A stretch of DNA of 64,000 bases from Pictodentalium vernedei. Lineage: Eukaryota > Mollusca > Scaphopoda > Dentaliida > Dentaliidae. This document shows, one piece after another, positions 11,464 through 22,769 of the stretch. The first letter of the stretch is position 1. Each line of letters opens with the position of its first letter. The notes below the pieces were generated by a model. The model ran no database searches and was not told the DNA's origin. It was given only the letters and a program-made list of their open reading frames with translations. Location of the stretch: NCBI GenBank assembly GCA_031216915.1, contig CM062289.1, positions 445,556,910-445,620,909 on the forward strand, in the 5' to 3' direction. Position numbers and translations under genes: made by a program.

Positions 11464-11686
11464 CACGCCAGAAAATAAGCAGACTGTCATCTGCAAAATG
11501 AGGTCCCCAGACAGGGTAGCATCACTAAATTTACCCCCTGGGAACCTCATTCTGAATCAGGGCCTCAAAGCTAAACAGAAAGAGGTACCCAGAGGATAAA
11601 TTGGCCCAGTGTATGGAATAGCATCATCAAATTCACCCTCTGGGGACCTCATTTTGCAAATGTCAGACAGCTTATTTTCAGGCCTG
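11464..11686 (-). mobile_element. hAT-type MITE, AAAATAAGCAG family, copy 1
   Basis: TIRs are CACGCCAGAAAATAAGCAG at the left and, reversed, CAGGCCTGAAAATAAGC at the right. Flanks CCTACCAT (11456-11463) and CTTACCAT (11687-11694) form an 8-bp target duplication with one mismatch, as in hAT elements. The interior carries GAGGTCCCCAGA and CCCTCTGGGGACCTC as extended inverted arms. Sister copies are at 36268, 49533 and 52456. Confidence 0.75.
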
Positions 11687-11810
11687 CTTACCATACTGTT
11701 GGAAGCCTTCACAGGAACCAAGTGCCAACAAAGTAGTGATGAACAGATAAGGATTCTGGAAGTTTAGGGGAAGTTGTCGGGTTGTTTTGGCTGATTCTGT
11801 CTACTCCACT

Positions 11811-11954
11811 CATACAGTCCTATAGAACTACCCCCATACAGTCCTATAGAACTACCCCCATACAGTCCTATAGAACTACCCCCATACAGTCCTATAGAAC
11901 TACCCCCATACAGTCCTGTAGAACTACCCCCATACAGTCCTATAGAACTACGTG
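11811..11954. repeat. 24-bp minisatellite, six copies
   Basis: CATACAGTCCTATAGAACTA plus four C bases repeats at 11811, 11835, 11859, 11883, 11907 and 11931, with one T-to-G change. Because 24 is divisible by three, all six frames stay open and yield octapeptide repeats on both strands. I do not regard these as genes. Confidence 0.9.
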
Positions 11955-13410
11955 CTACTCTTATAAGGAGTGTGAGGAAATTCGTCGAACAATATAGTCT
12001 TTTTGGTGATTTGGGTGTCATAGTCGGGTTCATTTGCGTGATTAGATTTACTTCTATTTAATCGAACACACCCTCAAAACACCCCCTCCCAATTAAGAGA
12101 ATTTAAGTTACACAACAGCCACCTGCCATTGTAAAAACGAAGATGGAGGCCTTCAGTAAACAAAATGGAAGGCAGAAAAACATGTCACCGTAACTAACCA
12201 TGCTGCGATGCACCCTGACACCAAGTTCCACCATGGAGATGGCGCCAGAAAATGGTCACTAATGCAGGCTACCATGATAACCAAACATGACATAGCTGAC
12301 TATGACAACACATGAGATCCACCCCGAAGGGCTCGATCTCAACATTTACAACTGAGAGCAGCAGTTGGTGACTTTTGGTGAGGACTTGAGGGGGGTTAGG
12401 AACAGGAGATAGTGGTGTTTTAGGGACTTTGTGTTGTAGACTGTGGTGATATGGGAACTATTGTGGAATGAAAGCGGTGATTTAGGAACCATCTGGGGAT
12501 TGAACACAAAGGTGGGTTAGGGACTATTGGGGACTGAAGACAGTGGCCGTTTTGGGGACTTTGGGGGCTGATGCAGACCTTTGGAGACATTAGGGCCAAA
12601 GACAGTGGTGGTTTGGCATCGTGTGCGCACGATGAAGTCATGACATTATCAACAGTTTTGTAGTGAAAAATCTTAAAATCAGAAGGCTCAAATCTCCCCA
12701 TCAACCTTCCATCACATCCAATTATCCAAAGTATACTCAAACCTACGTACATAAACATTACCAATATCACTATACCATGTAGCAGGCTTTATTATAGAGG
12801 CAACATATATATCTCAACATTTTATACCTCTGAGACCTTCTCTAATTTTATGAACCTTCTTCAGCAATCTTCCGGCGTCTCCCATTAGGTTTTCCATGAG
12901 ATCCTGCCAGGGTCTACCAAATGAATTATTTCAAAATGATATACTACCCGAGGTCACTGGTTGAAAAGTTGATTGCTAGAAAGCTTGTTAAGTTGTTATA
13001 ACACCTGCAATGTCTTGTAAAAGCTACTTAACTATCTTGTTATTGTAATAACTTAGCTATCTCGTCATAACAACTTATATATGTCTAGTTATTGCAACTT
13101 AGCTATCCCATATTAACAACTTAAATAACTTGTTATAACAACTTAGCTATATTCCTAATATCTTGTTAAAACAGCTCAGTATCAATACTGTGTGCTCGTC
13201 TGTAGTGAACCGGCAATATGCACCTTTGAGTTGAGCTAAGCTGAGAATGTCATAGAATGAACAAAGGGTGTGTACGCCTATGATGGGGGTAATAATGTAA
13301 GTCAGAGAGCACTGTGATGGATTCTAGATGTTAACTTTGCATTATTATTATTAATAATTTTGTGGCACTAATTACGCTGAGGTACGTTATTGTCAACAAA
13401 ACGGTGTCTT
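11955..13410. other. non-coding, weak AT-rich repeats
   Basis: No gene is recognised. From about 13000 to 13190 an imperfect ~30-bp motif (TAACTTAGCTATCTTGTTAT variants) recurs several times. The minus-strand frame at 12420-12770 is low complexity and matches nothing I know. Confidence 0.45.
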
Positions 13411-14127
13411 CCCATTTCATCAATTCCCATTCATCAACTGCCTCTAAAATTATATTTTCCCATTTCCTCAATTCCCACTTCATTAACAGATTTTTTTTTC
13501 AGGTGTGTTTCATAATTACATATTATACATTTTAAAAATACAATTAGCCAGTTGATGAAAAATCAATATTTTGAGGGTTTATTGTATAACCACTTTCCAG
13601 ACATTTGTCAGACGAATGTTTGGATAGTGGTTGTACAATGACTAGTCACCACAAAGAGAATAGAGTTTCTTATTTATACTTTATTGCATATTAACACCAG
13701 ATAGGCATGCAGACACAGTTGTAAATTTATCTCTCTAACACACTTTAAATATTTTATTCAGAGAAACTGGATTATTACACATAATAAGTGGGGAAAAGTA
13801 ACATATAACATTTAAATATCTATCAGAAGGTAACATTTAAAGCACAATACTCTAGTAACATACTATTACTTCAGAATGCCTGATGGCTTTCTAAATTAAT
13901 TTGTCTCTTTTGAGTAACAAATTAGTTTAGAATGCCTAGTGGCATTCTAAACTAATTTGTTACCCAAAAGAGACAAATTACTTGAGAACAGGCATTCTAA
14001 ACTAATTTGTTTCTAAATTAATTTGTCTCTTAAAACATATTTTCATTCAGTTGATGAAGTGGGAATTGATGAAATGGGAAAATATAATTTTAGAGGCAAC
14101 TGATGAAATGGGAATTGATGAAATGGC
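13411..14127. mobile_element. 717-bp foldback element with ~77-bp inverted ends
   Basis: The left arm 13411-13488 is rich in CCCATTTCATCAATTCCCA and the right arm 14050-14127 is its complement (TGGGAATTGATGAAATGGG twice). The arms themselves consist of two ~25-bp repeats. Nested inside (about 13873-14030) is another inverted repeat built on AATTAGTTTAGAATGCC. No transposase is present, and no clear target duplication could be fixed. Confidence 0.7.
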
Positions 14128-14462
14128 AATATCTCAACAAAACATACTCCAAGTCTGTCAAATTCTTTATACTTGTATGTCCCAAGCCTGGATAAAAGAT
14201 GAGAGAAGTTTTATAATCAGAAAATATCTATTTCAGATCGAACAAACTCCAAATCTGTCAAATTTACTAAGACCGGATACAAAAATAAGAGAAGTTTTTA
14301 TTAATACTCACGCCGAATAATAATAATCCTCTGAATTAGCTCATTGCAGCGTAAGTTTTAACCCTATGATATTTTTGTATATCTTATAATGTACAAAATC
14401 ATACACCTTGTTGATACTTTTGTACGTATTATGATGTACGAAATCAAACAACTCCTTGATAC

Positions 14463-15018
14463 TAGAGCTGTGGGTTAACCGAAACCGAACCGAGGTTTTT
14501 AGTTTTTTTAAAAACCAAAACTGAAACCGTCGACATCCCGTATTCTAAGGTTTTTCGTTTTTTATTAAATACTCTCTTGCTGCAGAAATTCACAGAATGT
14601 AGCCATCCCAGAGTAGTGAGAGTACCCAGACACTGCCAATGGCAGTGTCTGGGTACTCTCACTACTCTGGGAAGGCTACATTCTGTGAATTTCTGATATT
14701 TCAGTTTAGTTGTGTTTGCAGCTTTCCTCAAGTTGTGTGTAGGTGTCAGACCTCGAAAAATGGCCAAGCACAATAAAAGTTCTGAATATTTAGGTAATTA
14801 TTATACTGGCCTTCCTAATTCTTCATGTATTATAGCTTATTTTCGGGCATTCATTGAGTTTCACTCAATTTCACTGCCATTCAGTTATGACTCCGGACAT
14901 AAGAATGAGTTTTATTGAATTTTATTTGGCCTCATGAACAAACCGAAAACAGAGGTTTTACTCCACCTGAAAAACTAAAACTGAAACCGAACAAGAAAAT
15001 TAAAAACCTACAGCTGTA
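14463..15018. mobile_element. hAT-type non-autonomous element with perfect 8-bp TSD
   Basis: CTTGATAC flanks both sides (14455-14462 and 15019-15026). TIRs are TAGAGCTGTGGGTT and, reversed, TACAGCTGTAGGTT. The interior holds a 55-bp-arm palindrome at 14584-14694 (core CACTGCCAATGGCAGTG). It also has a small open segment on the plus strand near 14760 starting MAKHNKSSE and followed by GTAATT, which may be a relic of a first transposase exon; that is speculative. The open frame on the minus strand at 14462-14773 is produced by the palindrome. Confidence 0.8.
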
Positions 15019-15043
15019 CTTGATACTTTGTGGTCATATGTTT

Positions 15044-15280
15044 TGTTATTATTATTCCCCCGAAAAAAATTCGGGGGAATCTAGCCGTGACGTCGTCCGT
15101 CTGTCCATCCGGGCGTAGACGGAATTCGTGTCCGCTCCATAACTTCTTACAGCCTTCAAGGATATTAATGATACTCGGTATTATTATTGCCCACAACCAG
15201 AGGGTGTGTCACGAATAAGGTTGGAATGGCTATCAAGGCTTTTTTCGGGGGAATCAGCCACCCTTTGGTGGCCATCCTCT
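15044..15280. mobile_element. short element with TTCGGGGGAAT hairpin
   Basis: Begins with the hairpin ATTCCCCCGAAAAAAATTCG plus GGGGAAT, then CCGTCTGTCCATCC and a GTAGACGG segment. It ends with a second TTCGGGGGAATCAGCCACC and a GCCACCCTTTGGTGGC hairpin. The order suggests a small non-autonomous element of the array/GACGGAC kind in reverse orientation. The class is uncertain. Confidence 0.4.
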
Positions 15281-15410
15281 AGTTTTTCAATTTTTTAGAG
15301 TTTTATCCTCAATTCCTATTTTCTCCCGAATAGTGCTCAGTGACGACCGTTGAGCCAAATATTATCACAGCTTAAAATTCCAATATAATCCTGCCGTCAA
15401 GACTTCTTAA

Positions 15411-15450
15411 CTGGTTGAGTGCAAGCAGCCACTATGAGGCCTTTCAAAAA
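15411..15450. mobile_element. left part of type II TTAA MITE, split by DIRS copy 1
   Basis: TTAA (15407-15410) is followed by CTGGTTGAGTGCAAGCAGCC and then CACTATGAGGCCTTTC. The other part is at 22406-22571, starting ATGAGGATACCAGAGC and ending CCCTCAACCAG. Joined, they align with the uninterrupted family member at 35674-35913 (reverse orientation). This fixes where the DIRS element entered and shows that no bases were duplicated. Confidence 0.75.
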
Positions 15451-15489
15451 GTTAAAAAATTTATAGTAATTTATATATTTTTTATACTT

Positions 15490-15679
15490 ACCAATGACCC
15501 AGACATAGCTGGTGCTAACTCTTAAAATATAGGGCCAAACACAAATTTTGCCCCCCAATCCCCAAAATTTGCATCTAAAACTAAAGAAAACATGTCCTGA
15601 AAGGCCCTCCACACCTCGCCCCCACTGCGCATGCGCAGTGTCCAGGACGTTCCGAAATTGGCGCCATTTATCATTCTAA
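15490..15679 (-). repeat. DIRS copy 1, 3' inverted terminal repeat
   Basis: 190 bp, inverted relative to 22203-22393 and nearly identical to it (ACCAATGACCCAGAC ... GGCGCCATTTATCATTCTAA). It contains the palindrome ACTGCGCATGCGCAGT at 15624-15639, a perfect NRF-1/alpha-Pal type site, and GGCGCCATTT, an E2F-like site. These would be plausible promoter elements of the ITR. Confidence 0.85.
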
Positions 15680-15752
15680 TAACCAGTGCCTGGTAAGCGC
15701 TATGTACTCAGCGGGGAGGCAAGAGTTCCCAACTCCTGGGAGGGCCATCCCC

Positions 15753-15841
15753 GTCTGGGTCATTGGTAAGTATAAAAAATATATAAATTACTATAAATTT
15801 TTTAACATTTTTATACTGTACCAATGACCCAGACATAGCTG
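15753..15841 (-). repeat. DIRS copy 1 internal complementary region (ICR)
   Basis: 15753-15806 (54 bp) is the exact reverse complement of the element's outer 3' end at 15451-15504. 15807-15841 (35 bp) is the exact reverse complement of the outer 5' end at 22371-22405. The two halves abut at 15806/15807, so the ICR spells the junction of a circularised element. In the accepted DIRS replication model this segment is the template for completing and joining both termini. Confidence 0.9.
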
Positions 15842-16439
15842 AATAGTAAAAAGGCTGGAGGGCCAAGGACATAGAACAAAATGGAATACGCTCAATAAAA
15901 TAAAATAGAGTCATCCCCTGTAGGGAAAAGAAGTAATAGGCCTTACATGTATCTTTCTTATTTATGATAAATTAGAAAGATACAACACCTTCCAAAAATT
16001 CTTATACTAATAATTTTTAAAGTAAGCCAATAATAAAGTAAGTCTAGAGAATAGAGACTCTTATACTCCTAAAAGTGTGTGAGAATTGCATAATCATGTC
16101 CGTTGACATATGCAATATTCAAAAGCTATACTTTAAAAACTAAGACTTGAATGAATTTTATAAACTTAAACTTCTCACTAAACAACCATCCCAATAACAG
16201 CTCAGAATTACTAACTCCGGAGGAGGTATCCCCTTGTTTTCATAGTAAAAACAGGTGACCCAAGGGAACACCCTCCCCCCCCCCTTTTTCTTGCCCTGGG
16301 TCAAATAGCCCAGAGCGAAGAGGGCAGCCGAACGGAGACACTGCCGAAACAGACAGCCTACCTAGCTATAGTAGCAACTGTTAAGTGAATGACATTCTGA
16401 GCAGTAGATAATAGACCTAACAATAGAGGCCTCCAGAAA

Positions 16440-17360
16440 TGGACTCGATATTTCTGAGATAAAATTCATGAATGGATGGCTGAGCGCAATGAGCAGCCTT
16501 CAAAAATCTATAATAGCAACACTATTAATGTAAGCCCAAGAAGTAGAAGAACTCTTACTTCAAGAGCCGAAATCTTAAGCACAACTGCTAAGCCAATGAT
16601 ATACCATAAGCAGTACGCTAGTTAATAGAATCGATTAACAATAAAATGGAGCGTAACGTCCTTCTACTAGACATCAAAGACAGAAGAAGCTTACGCCCTT
16701 GTAATAAACAGATATCTGTTTATAAATACATAAACTGTACCCGGAAAGAGTAAAGGCCTATGCCCATACGAAGACGGAAGGACCTTAAAATAATAGGTTC
16801 CGGATAATAGGAGCCTAACTCTTATGCAACAATCCAACCTAAATAGTAACGGAAGTATTGATTCCGAAACTATGAAAGTGAAAATCATCCATCGATAGTG
16901 CATGAAACTCACTGACTCTACAGTAAAAGAGAAACCAACAGAATTACTGTCTAAAAGGTCAGAATTTGAAAACTACTGTTTCCAGAGGCTCAAATGATTA
17001 CTTAGCTAAATAAGAACCGAAGTTAAAATCCGTATAGGAATTTAATCTAAAGATTCTAAGTCTATTTATCAAAAAGTTACTAACTGACTTAGATAAAGAG
17101 ACAAAAGACTCAATTGTAAACTATCGTAGAGTGCATAGGTATGAGGTAACATAAACCTATAACCTAAATAACAACAGGCTGCAGTAGATCTTGTGAAACA
17201 AGTATACTAAAAACTAGCAATGCGTAGTATGGAGGGATCAACCATATGAACATAATGATCCCTACACCACGACGGAAGAGCCTCCACTTTAGTCGCATAG
17301 AATAGCGAAGAAGAGGATCTCCTATAGTAAGAAATCGCGTCCAAAGCTCGTCCAGTACAG
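16440..17360 (-). pseudogene. DIRS tyrosine recombinase, copy 1, broken
   Basis: The recombinase catalyses integration of the circular retroelement DNA. The N-terminal SAM-like domain is seen at 17347-17210 as RRSSSSLFYATKVEALPSW and then CRDHYVHMVDPS. After several stops, SFEPLE and RVSEFHALSMDDFHF follow near 16970-16870, where the Arg codon at 16917-16919 is the expected first catalytic Arg. The H-x-x-R box near 16560 reads L-E-V-R, so the His is lost, and a frameshift follows into SSTSWAYINSV. The C-terminal HEFYLRNI places the nucleophilic Tyr at 16459-16461. The domain order is complete but the reading frame is not. Confidence 0.72.
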
Positions 17361-17589
17361 TGCTTACAATGCAATACGGACCACACAACGGAATACATGA
17401 AGGTTGCGACCTTGCTGGTTGTGATAAAGATGACACGATTTACCCAGTGAAAAAAGATCCTCACATAGAGGAAGATTTCACGTTAAGATCCACAGTAGAC
17501 AAGAGAGTAAATTACTCATGATCTCTGTGAAGATAGAGATGCTATCAACAGAAATGTATTGTGGTTGTTTATCTTAGCAATACCTGCTA

Positions 17590-18790
17590 AAACAACAGCG
17601 CCGGAGGATACGCGTATCCTATCATTGCGTCCTATAGATCAATAGAGCGTTAACAGTATTAGCTCAGAGATCTGGACAAGCCAACACATACGTCTGCAAT
17701 TGATTAGCAAGCTGTGTCATAATAAAACATCATTGGGCGCTCCCATAGATAGCAAATCTGATTAAATACTTGTTTGTTGAGAGTCCATTCTGACAGCAAC
17801 AAGCGACCCGTAAGAGAACGGGAGTGCGATAAAACAATCAGACGACCCCGAATATGACGGACCAAAACTGAACTTGGTGTACTATAACCAACAGACGGAT
17901 TCTTTCCATTAAATTGAATAACGGAAACGAAAGAGTGCCTCCCTGGTTCCGGAGATACGCCACTACTGTCGAATTAAAGGACAGGAATTTGGGCATGCAT
18001 TTCTGAATAATGTTCATGCAATGACATAAAGCAAGCCTAAAAAACATTATTCCGCGGAAGTTAAACTGATAGCTAAAAGACTGCGGAACCCAAAGACCCT
18101 GGCACTTCGAATCCGTAGGGATCAGTATATATCCCAATCTGTTTGACTGGCAACCGTCATAACAGCCACACTAGGGTCCGGCAACTGCGGCGGCACTCTC
18201 TGAGTCAACCACCGAATGTTTGCCCCAGTCTGAATCTCTTGTAACAGTAGATAGACAAGAGAATGTATAAACCAAGCAATTCATGGATTGCCGGAAAGTT
18301 GCCGTCGAAGAGAAGCTCCTCCGAGAACGAAGCGACTCTGAGAGAGTTCTTAACCTACTATCCACGCGTGGATGTAGCTAGGGCTGCATCACGTCTAAAC
18401 ACTCCAATCAGCCACTGAAGGGCGGAGTTATACGTGAACAAAATACTGCCCTCAAAAGAAATTACATTGAGAATAATATCCCGTAAATCTTTTCTTGAAG
18501 ACGTAATGATAACGCCTCAGTAAGGCGGATTACGTATAATAAAGCGTCTAAGTTAAGTCTACTATACATAATGTCGTTCCCAATATTGAAATTGGAAAAG
18601 ACATAAACGGCGAAAAAGAATATATGCAGTCTTTAATCACACCGTCTAGACGCATATGAACTCTCGGTTTGCCCTGCTCTGCCAAAATAAACTATATGTA
18701 AAAAAGATAAAATGGCAGAAATGAGCCACGCGGACAAGAAACTAAACTATCATGCTTAGTAGCAGGCTTGTATATATATATATAATATAT
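17590..18790 (-). pseudogene. DIRS RT/RNase H region, copy 1, broken
   Basis: The clearest part is RNase H at 18137-17838. It runs MGYILIPTDSKCQGLWVPQS, ALCHCMNIIQ and FNSTVVAYLRNQGGTLS, the last being the NSTVVAYxxxQGGT signature of DIRS/Ty3-type RNase H. In the next frame come RHIRGRLIVLSHSRS, LLSEWTLNKQVFNQICYLWERP and AYPPALL (17850-17590), the usual post-RH region (HIPG...LSRS; EWxL...FxxI...WxxPxxDLFATR). Upstream, only scraps of reverse transcriptase remain (SAWLISAILSF near 18700; HELLGL near 18265). The space is too short for a full RT, so it appears internally deleted as well as frameshifted. Confidence 0.75.
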
Positions 18791-18889
18791 AGCGTCGAAA
18801 AATAAAACACATGTTGTAATGACAATATTGGACTGCGTCGGTAAGTCAGGGACAAAGTCCCTGTACCGATCGAAAAATCCGAGTCCAAT

Positions 18890-21070
18890 GACGCTATAAG
18901 TCTCTTATCCAAGATCGCAGCAATGAAGTCCGAAAAATAATCACTGGAAGAAATGCCAGAAGATATGAAAGGCATCTTCCGATACTACTAAAGGGAAAAC
19001 TCGAAATCTTTCGAATCCCTTTCGCCATCCTGTCGGACCCTATAAAGCGTTCGGTCGTCCGTAGCTTGATGCAACCGCGGACCGCACCGACCCAGCGCCG
19101 TCGGATAATTCCTGATTCGACCGAGAAACCGTCAATTGCTGGGATGCTGCGAAACAACTGTGCTAACTCGGATAGCACGTCCGTCACCGAGGCCTGAGGA
19201 GCAGCGGTCTTACGATGCATTGCCGCAGGAAGCTCCGAGATCGTTACCCCGTGCATACTTCCAATATGCGAGCGAACGGAGTGTATAGGCCTCGTGTCCC
19301 TTGGCTACCGGATGGCGCGACCTATTCGCTGTGGAATCACTGAATGCCGAAACTGATCGGATACTCGAGGTCACGTAGCCAATGTGCGGTCGTGTGCCCT
19401 GCTGTGAGGATGAGGAAGCATTAAAGACAGTCTCTCGGACTGTCAATATAACGGAGCGTCCCGAGCAACGGACATATGCTCCGAATGTAAAATATCTGAA
19501 CCACAACATGCGGTCCCCTATGTTGTTGGCTTCCTCCGATCTGTCCTCAATCTGCCGTCACTGGGTGAGTACTAAAGTAATTAAAGTGCTCGCATCACCG
19601 AAATCTCCTTCCTAGACCGCAACGGACGAACCCGGCAGCCGAACCATTCGATGAATGTATGCTACACCGGGTGAGCTAGCGAATGTCATTCCGTAAGCGA
19701 TAGACATATTCCATGAGCACTTATTGCCGCTAACTCTTCATTAACTATGACGACAGAGGCACACTTTTGAAAGACATCTCCATAACTCTTCGAACAAGAA
19801 ACCAGAAATGCTTGGATAGCAAGCATAAAATAATAATATATATAGCGTCGTTCAATAATTCGAAAGTTTGTGTGACATTATTGGATTATGTCGGAACTGA
19901 GGGACGATGTCCCTGAACCGAACCAAAAATTTCTAAGTCCACCGACGCTATCAGTTTCTTATCCGGCATCGCAGCATATGTTGTTCCGAAAGGGAAAGCT
20001 TGAAATCCACCGAATCCCTTTCGGTATCCCGTCGGACCGGATGAAACTTTCGGACGTCCGTACCCGCTTCCGCGGAGCGTCCCGACCCAGCATCGTCGGA
20101 TAAAATATATGCGACAGATTCAGTTGATGCTGGGATGCTGCGATAAACTGTGCTATTAAGGAAAGCACGTCCGTTCCCGAGGCCTGTGCCGTAGCGGACT
20201 TACGATGCATTGCCGCTGGAAGCTCCGTGTACGTTGACTCCCGCACACTTCCTATGCGAACGTCCGGAGTCTGCAGGCCTCGAGTCCCCGGCTACCGACC
20301 CAGCGCTGTCGGATAATTCTCGATCCGACACCGTTTCTGTCGGCTGCTGGGATGCTGCGATAAGCTGTGCTATGTGCACAAGAATGTCCGGCGTCAAGAC
20401 CTGCGGAGGCGCAGTCTATCGGTGCTTCGCCGAGGGCAGCTCCGCATCAGATGGCTCCCGCATACTTCCTATGCGAACGTCCGGAGTCCATCGGTCTCGA
20501 ATCCCTGGCTGCCGGATGGTGTGACCTGGTCGCCGAAGAATCCTTGATCGGCGAAGCTGGTAATATATCGGCGGTCACGCAGCCAAGGTGCGGTCGTGTG
20601 CGCTGATGAGAAGAGGAAGCCTTAGCAGTCTCAGCGGACTGCCTATACAACGGAGCGTCCCGAGCGACGGACGTATGCTCCGCTAACAACACATTTGTAC
20701 CACAACATCTGGGGCCAGATGTTGTTGAACGAGAGAGGGGCCTCTCTCGCTTGCCGTCCGGATGGACCGGAACGAGCTATGAACCGGACTAAAAGGCTTC
20801 CTCCGTTCTCCCTCCGATCCGCCGTCACTGGGTGTGCATTAAGTTAATTTTATAGTGCTCGCATCACCCCAAAATTCCTTCTAGACCGCAACGGACGAAC
20901 CCGGCTGCCGAACCATTCGGTGAATGGACGCTACACCGGGCGAGCTAGCGGACGTCAAAGGCCGTCGAACCTACTAGGGTCCTCTTAGGCAATTGGCGTA
21001 TTACATGAGCACTTTTCCGCTAGCCCTTCATTAATTGTGACGACGGAGGCACACTGTTGGAAGACATCAC
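18890..21070 (-). pseudogene. DIRS gag-like region, copy 1, with internal duplication
   Basis: GC- and CpG-richer than the rest of the element, with many short Ser/Ala/Arg-rich frames on the minus strand. Recurrent segments of the type DVLSELAQLFRSIPAI, DVLSLIAQFIAASQH and DILVHIAQLIAASQQ occur near 19180, 20160 and 20390, each followed by a WVG/RPADSGRSHRK-type stretch. A larger unit (about 19400-19800) reappears at about 20595-21070. Its position upstream of RT/RH is where DIRS elements encode gag. I cannot align it with a named gag family. Another reading is a captured or unrelated repeat. Confidence 0.5.
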
Positions 21071-22202
21071 AGATACATCACCCTAATCTTGATCGTCTGA
21101 AATAGAAATTGATAAAGTAGAGTGACCCTGCGGGGAAAGGACCGGAGTGTCCAAATCCCCAACAACATACCGTGACATACGCTTCCCATATTGTCATCGA
21201 AATCATACGATACAGAACAGGAGTTAATGCGAGTACACTGACCACATATAGAATGATAATAAGGTCAGAGGAAGACTTCCTCCTAAAACAATTGATCAAT
21301 ATCCTTTCAATGAGAAAAGAAAACAAGTCCTGGTACTCGCACTAACCCCTGGCAATCAAATACATAATAATAATATGATCCATTAATATAGAAAAAATAA
21401 TTGAAATCAAAATATTTTGAAAAAATATTTTTTCAGAACAGCCCAAGTTTCTGAAAAGTAACGTTGAGCCCCAATGGATCCCAAGCCTAAGTGTGGACAA
21501 AAATTTTTAAAAATATTTTAAACAATTTATTCAACACTTACGAACAATAATAATGTATCTAGTTATGATTAAAATAACATAAAGATATTATTATTTAGAA
21601 ATCCCCCCCTCACACAGAGGGCTGTTGTAAATGTAAACAATGAGTGTAAAAACACTAAAATAAGACTCCAGGCACCCAGGCCCGAAATCAGTTACCAAAA
21701 ATACACCATCTGATGCAAAACAGAGACTTCCAGGGAAGAAACTGCAGAACATCAGATGGTAGATGCAGAACACAACGCCTAACCACCCGTAGGTGAAGAC
21801 GTAAACATGGGGAAAGAACAGAATTCATTCTGTTATTAAGCTAAAACTCCCAAGAAATTTTAGTAATAAAAATTACAGAAACTATGCCAAAAGCATGGGA
21901 GAATAGCAAGGGGGAACTTAAAGGACAGGGAGAGAGGAAAAACACTTGAAAAAACAGTGTAACTAAATAATCAGAATGACAACAAAATGGCTGCTGCCTT
22001 GAAAATAGGTAACTTAACATAATTTCATTAAAAAATTTTAAGTTACAGCCCTGATAATATTCTGTCACACATTCTTTTCCTCTCCTCCTTTTCTATCCTC
22101 CTTAGAATCACCATTTCACTAATATTTATGTGTCTGGCATCATTTAAACTGAGATTTAAAAGCACAAAGATCAGTCATATGTTAACTGATGAAGGGCCAA
22201 AC

Positions 22203-22393
22203 TTAGAATGATAAATGGCGCCAATTTCGGAACGTCCTGGACACTGCGCATGCGCAGTGGGGGCGAGGTGTGGAGGGCCTTTCAGGACATGTTTTCTTTA
22301 GTTTTAGATGCAAATTTTGGGGATTGGGGGGCAAAATTTGTGTTTGGCCCTATATTTTAAGAGTTAGCACCAGCTATGTCTGGGTCATTGGTA
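22203..22393 (-). repeat. DIRS copy 1, 5' inverted terminal repeat
   Basis: Inverted counterpart of 15490-15679. The NRF-1-like palindrome ACTGCGCATGCGCAGT lies at 22243-22258. Beyond 22393 the end is unique to this side (TACAGTATAAAAAT to 22405), which is why the ICR is needed to complete both ends. Confidence 0.85.
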
Positions 22394-22405
22394 CAGTATA
22401 AAAAT

Positions 22406-22571
22406 ATGAGGATACCAGAGCAAAACCCAACACTTCCCTTGCTTATATTTCATATTCAGTCAAACACAAATATTTTGTTTATATAAATTTGTTTTATTAC
22501 AAATTACTGGAGGGTGCCTGTGGTTTGAATAATTAATTCAGACCACCAAAAATAATCTAGCCCTCAACCAG
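22406..22571. mobile_element. right part of type II TTAA MITE, split by DIRS copy 1
   Basis: Continues the MITE that begins at 15411: ATACCAGAGCAAAACCCAAC ... CTAGCCCTCAACCAG. The flanking TTAA has decayed to ATAA (22572-22575). The matching stretch of the empty family copy is about 35674-35870 on the opposite strand. Confidence 0.7.
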
Positions 22572-22575
22572 ATAA

Positions 22576-22765
22576 TCACTAATGTGAAAAATATCATTAT
22601 TTTTACTCTCCGATGTTTGACGTCGCATTTTGAAAAATGTTGAAGAAACTGAATTCCTAATGACGTTTGAACATCAGGATAATTAAAGTCTCAAAGGGTT
22701 AAAAATAATATCTGTGTGTCTGTGTTGATAGAAAGTAAGATCACAAACTTGATTTCTGTCAAACA
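22576..22765. other. non-coding spacer between the two DIRS hosts
   Basis: AT-rich unique sequence with no gene. It separates the type II MITE hosting copy 1 from the type I MITE hosting copy 2. Confidence 0.5.
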
Positions 22766-22769
22766 TTAA

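Larger units (their letters stand above)
15451..22405 (-). mobile_element. DIRS-type tyrosine-recombinase retrotransposon, copy 1
   Basis: 6,955 bp, read on the minus strand from 22405 to 15451. It has inverted terminal repeats (22203-22393 and 15490-15679) with different outer extensions, GTTAAAAAATTTATAG at one end and ATTTTTATACTG at the other. An internal complementary region (15753-15841) abuts the right ITR. The coding order is gag-like (about 21070-18890), RT/RNase H (18790-17590), then tyrosine recombinase (17350-16450). Inverted repeats plus an ICR plus a YR downstream of RNase H define the DIRS group. All ORFs are broken by stops and frameshifts. It lies in a type II TTAA MITE without target duplication, as expected for recombinase-mediated insertion of a circular cDNA. 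The untranslated leader is about 21080-22200. Confidence 0.88.

Noticed and set aside
11782-12033. Repeat proteins (SYRTTPIQ / GLYGGSSI octapeptides)
   Set aside because: A 24-bp minisatellite keeps every frame open. There is no signal peptide or flanking coding sequence.
14462-14773. A 103-codon minus-strand gene
   Set aside because: It lies across the palindrome of a hAT-type non-autonomous element and has no recognisable domain.
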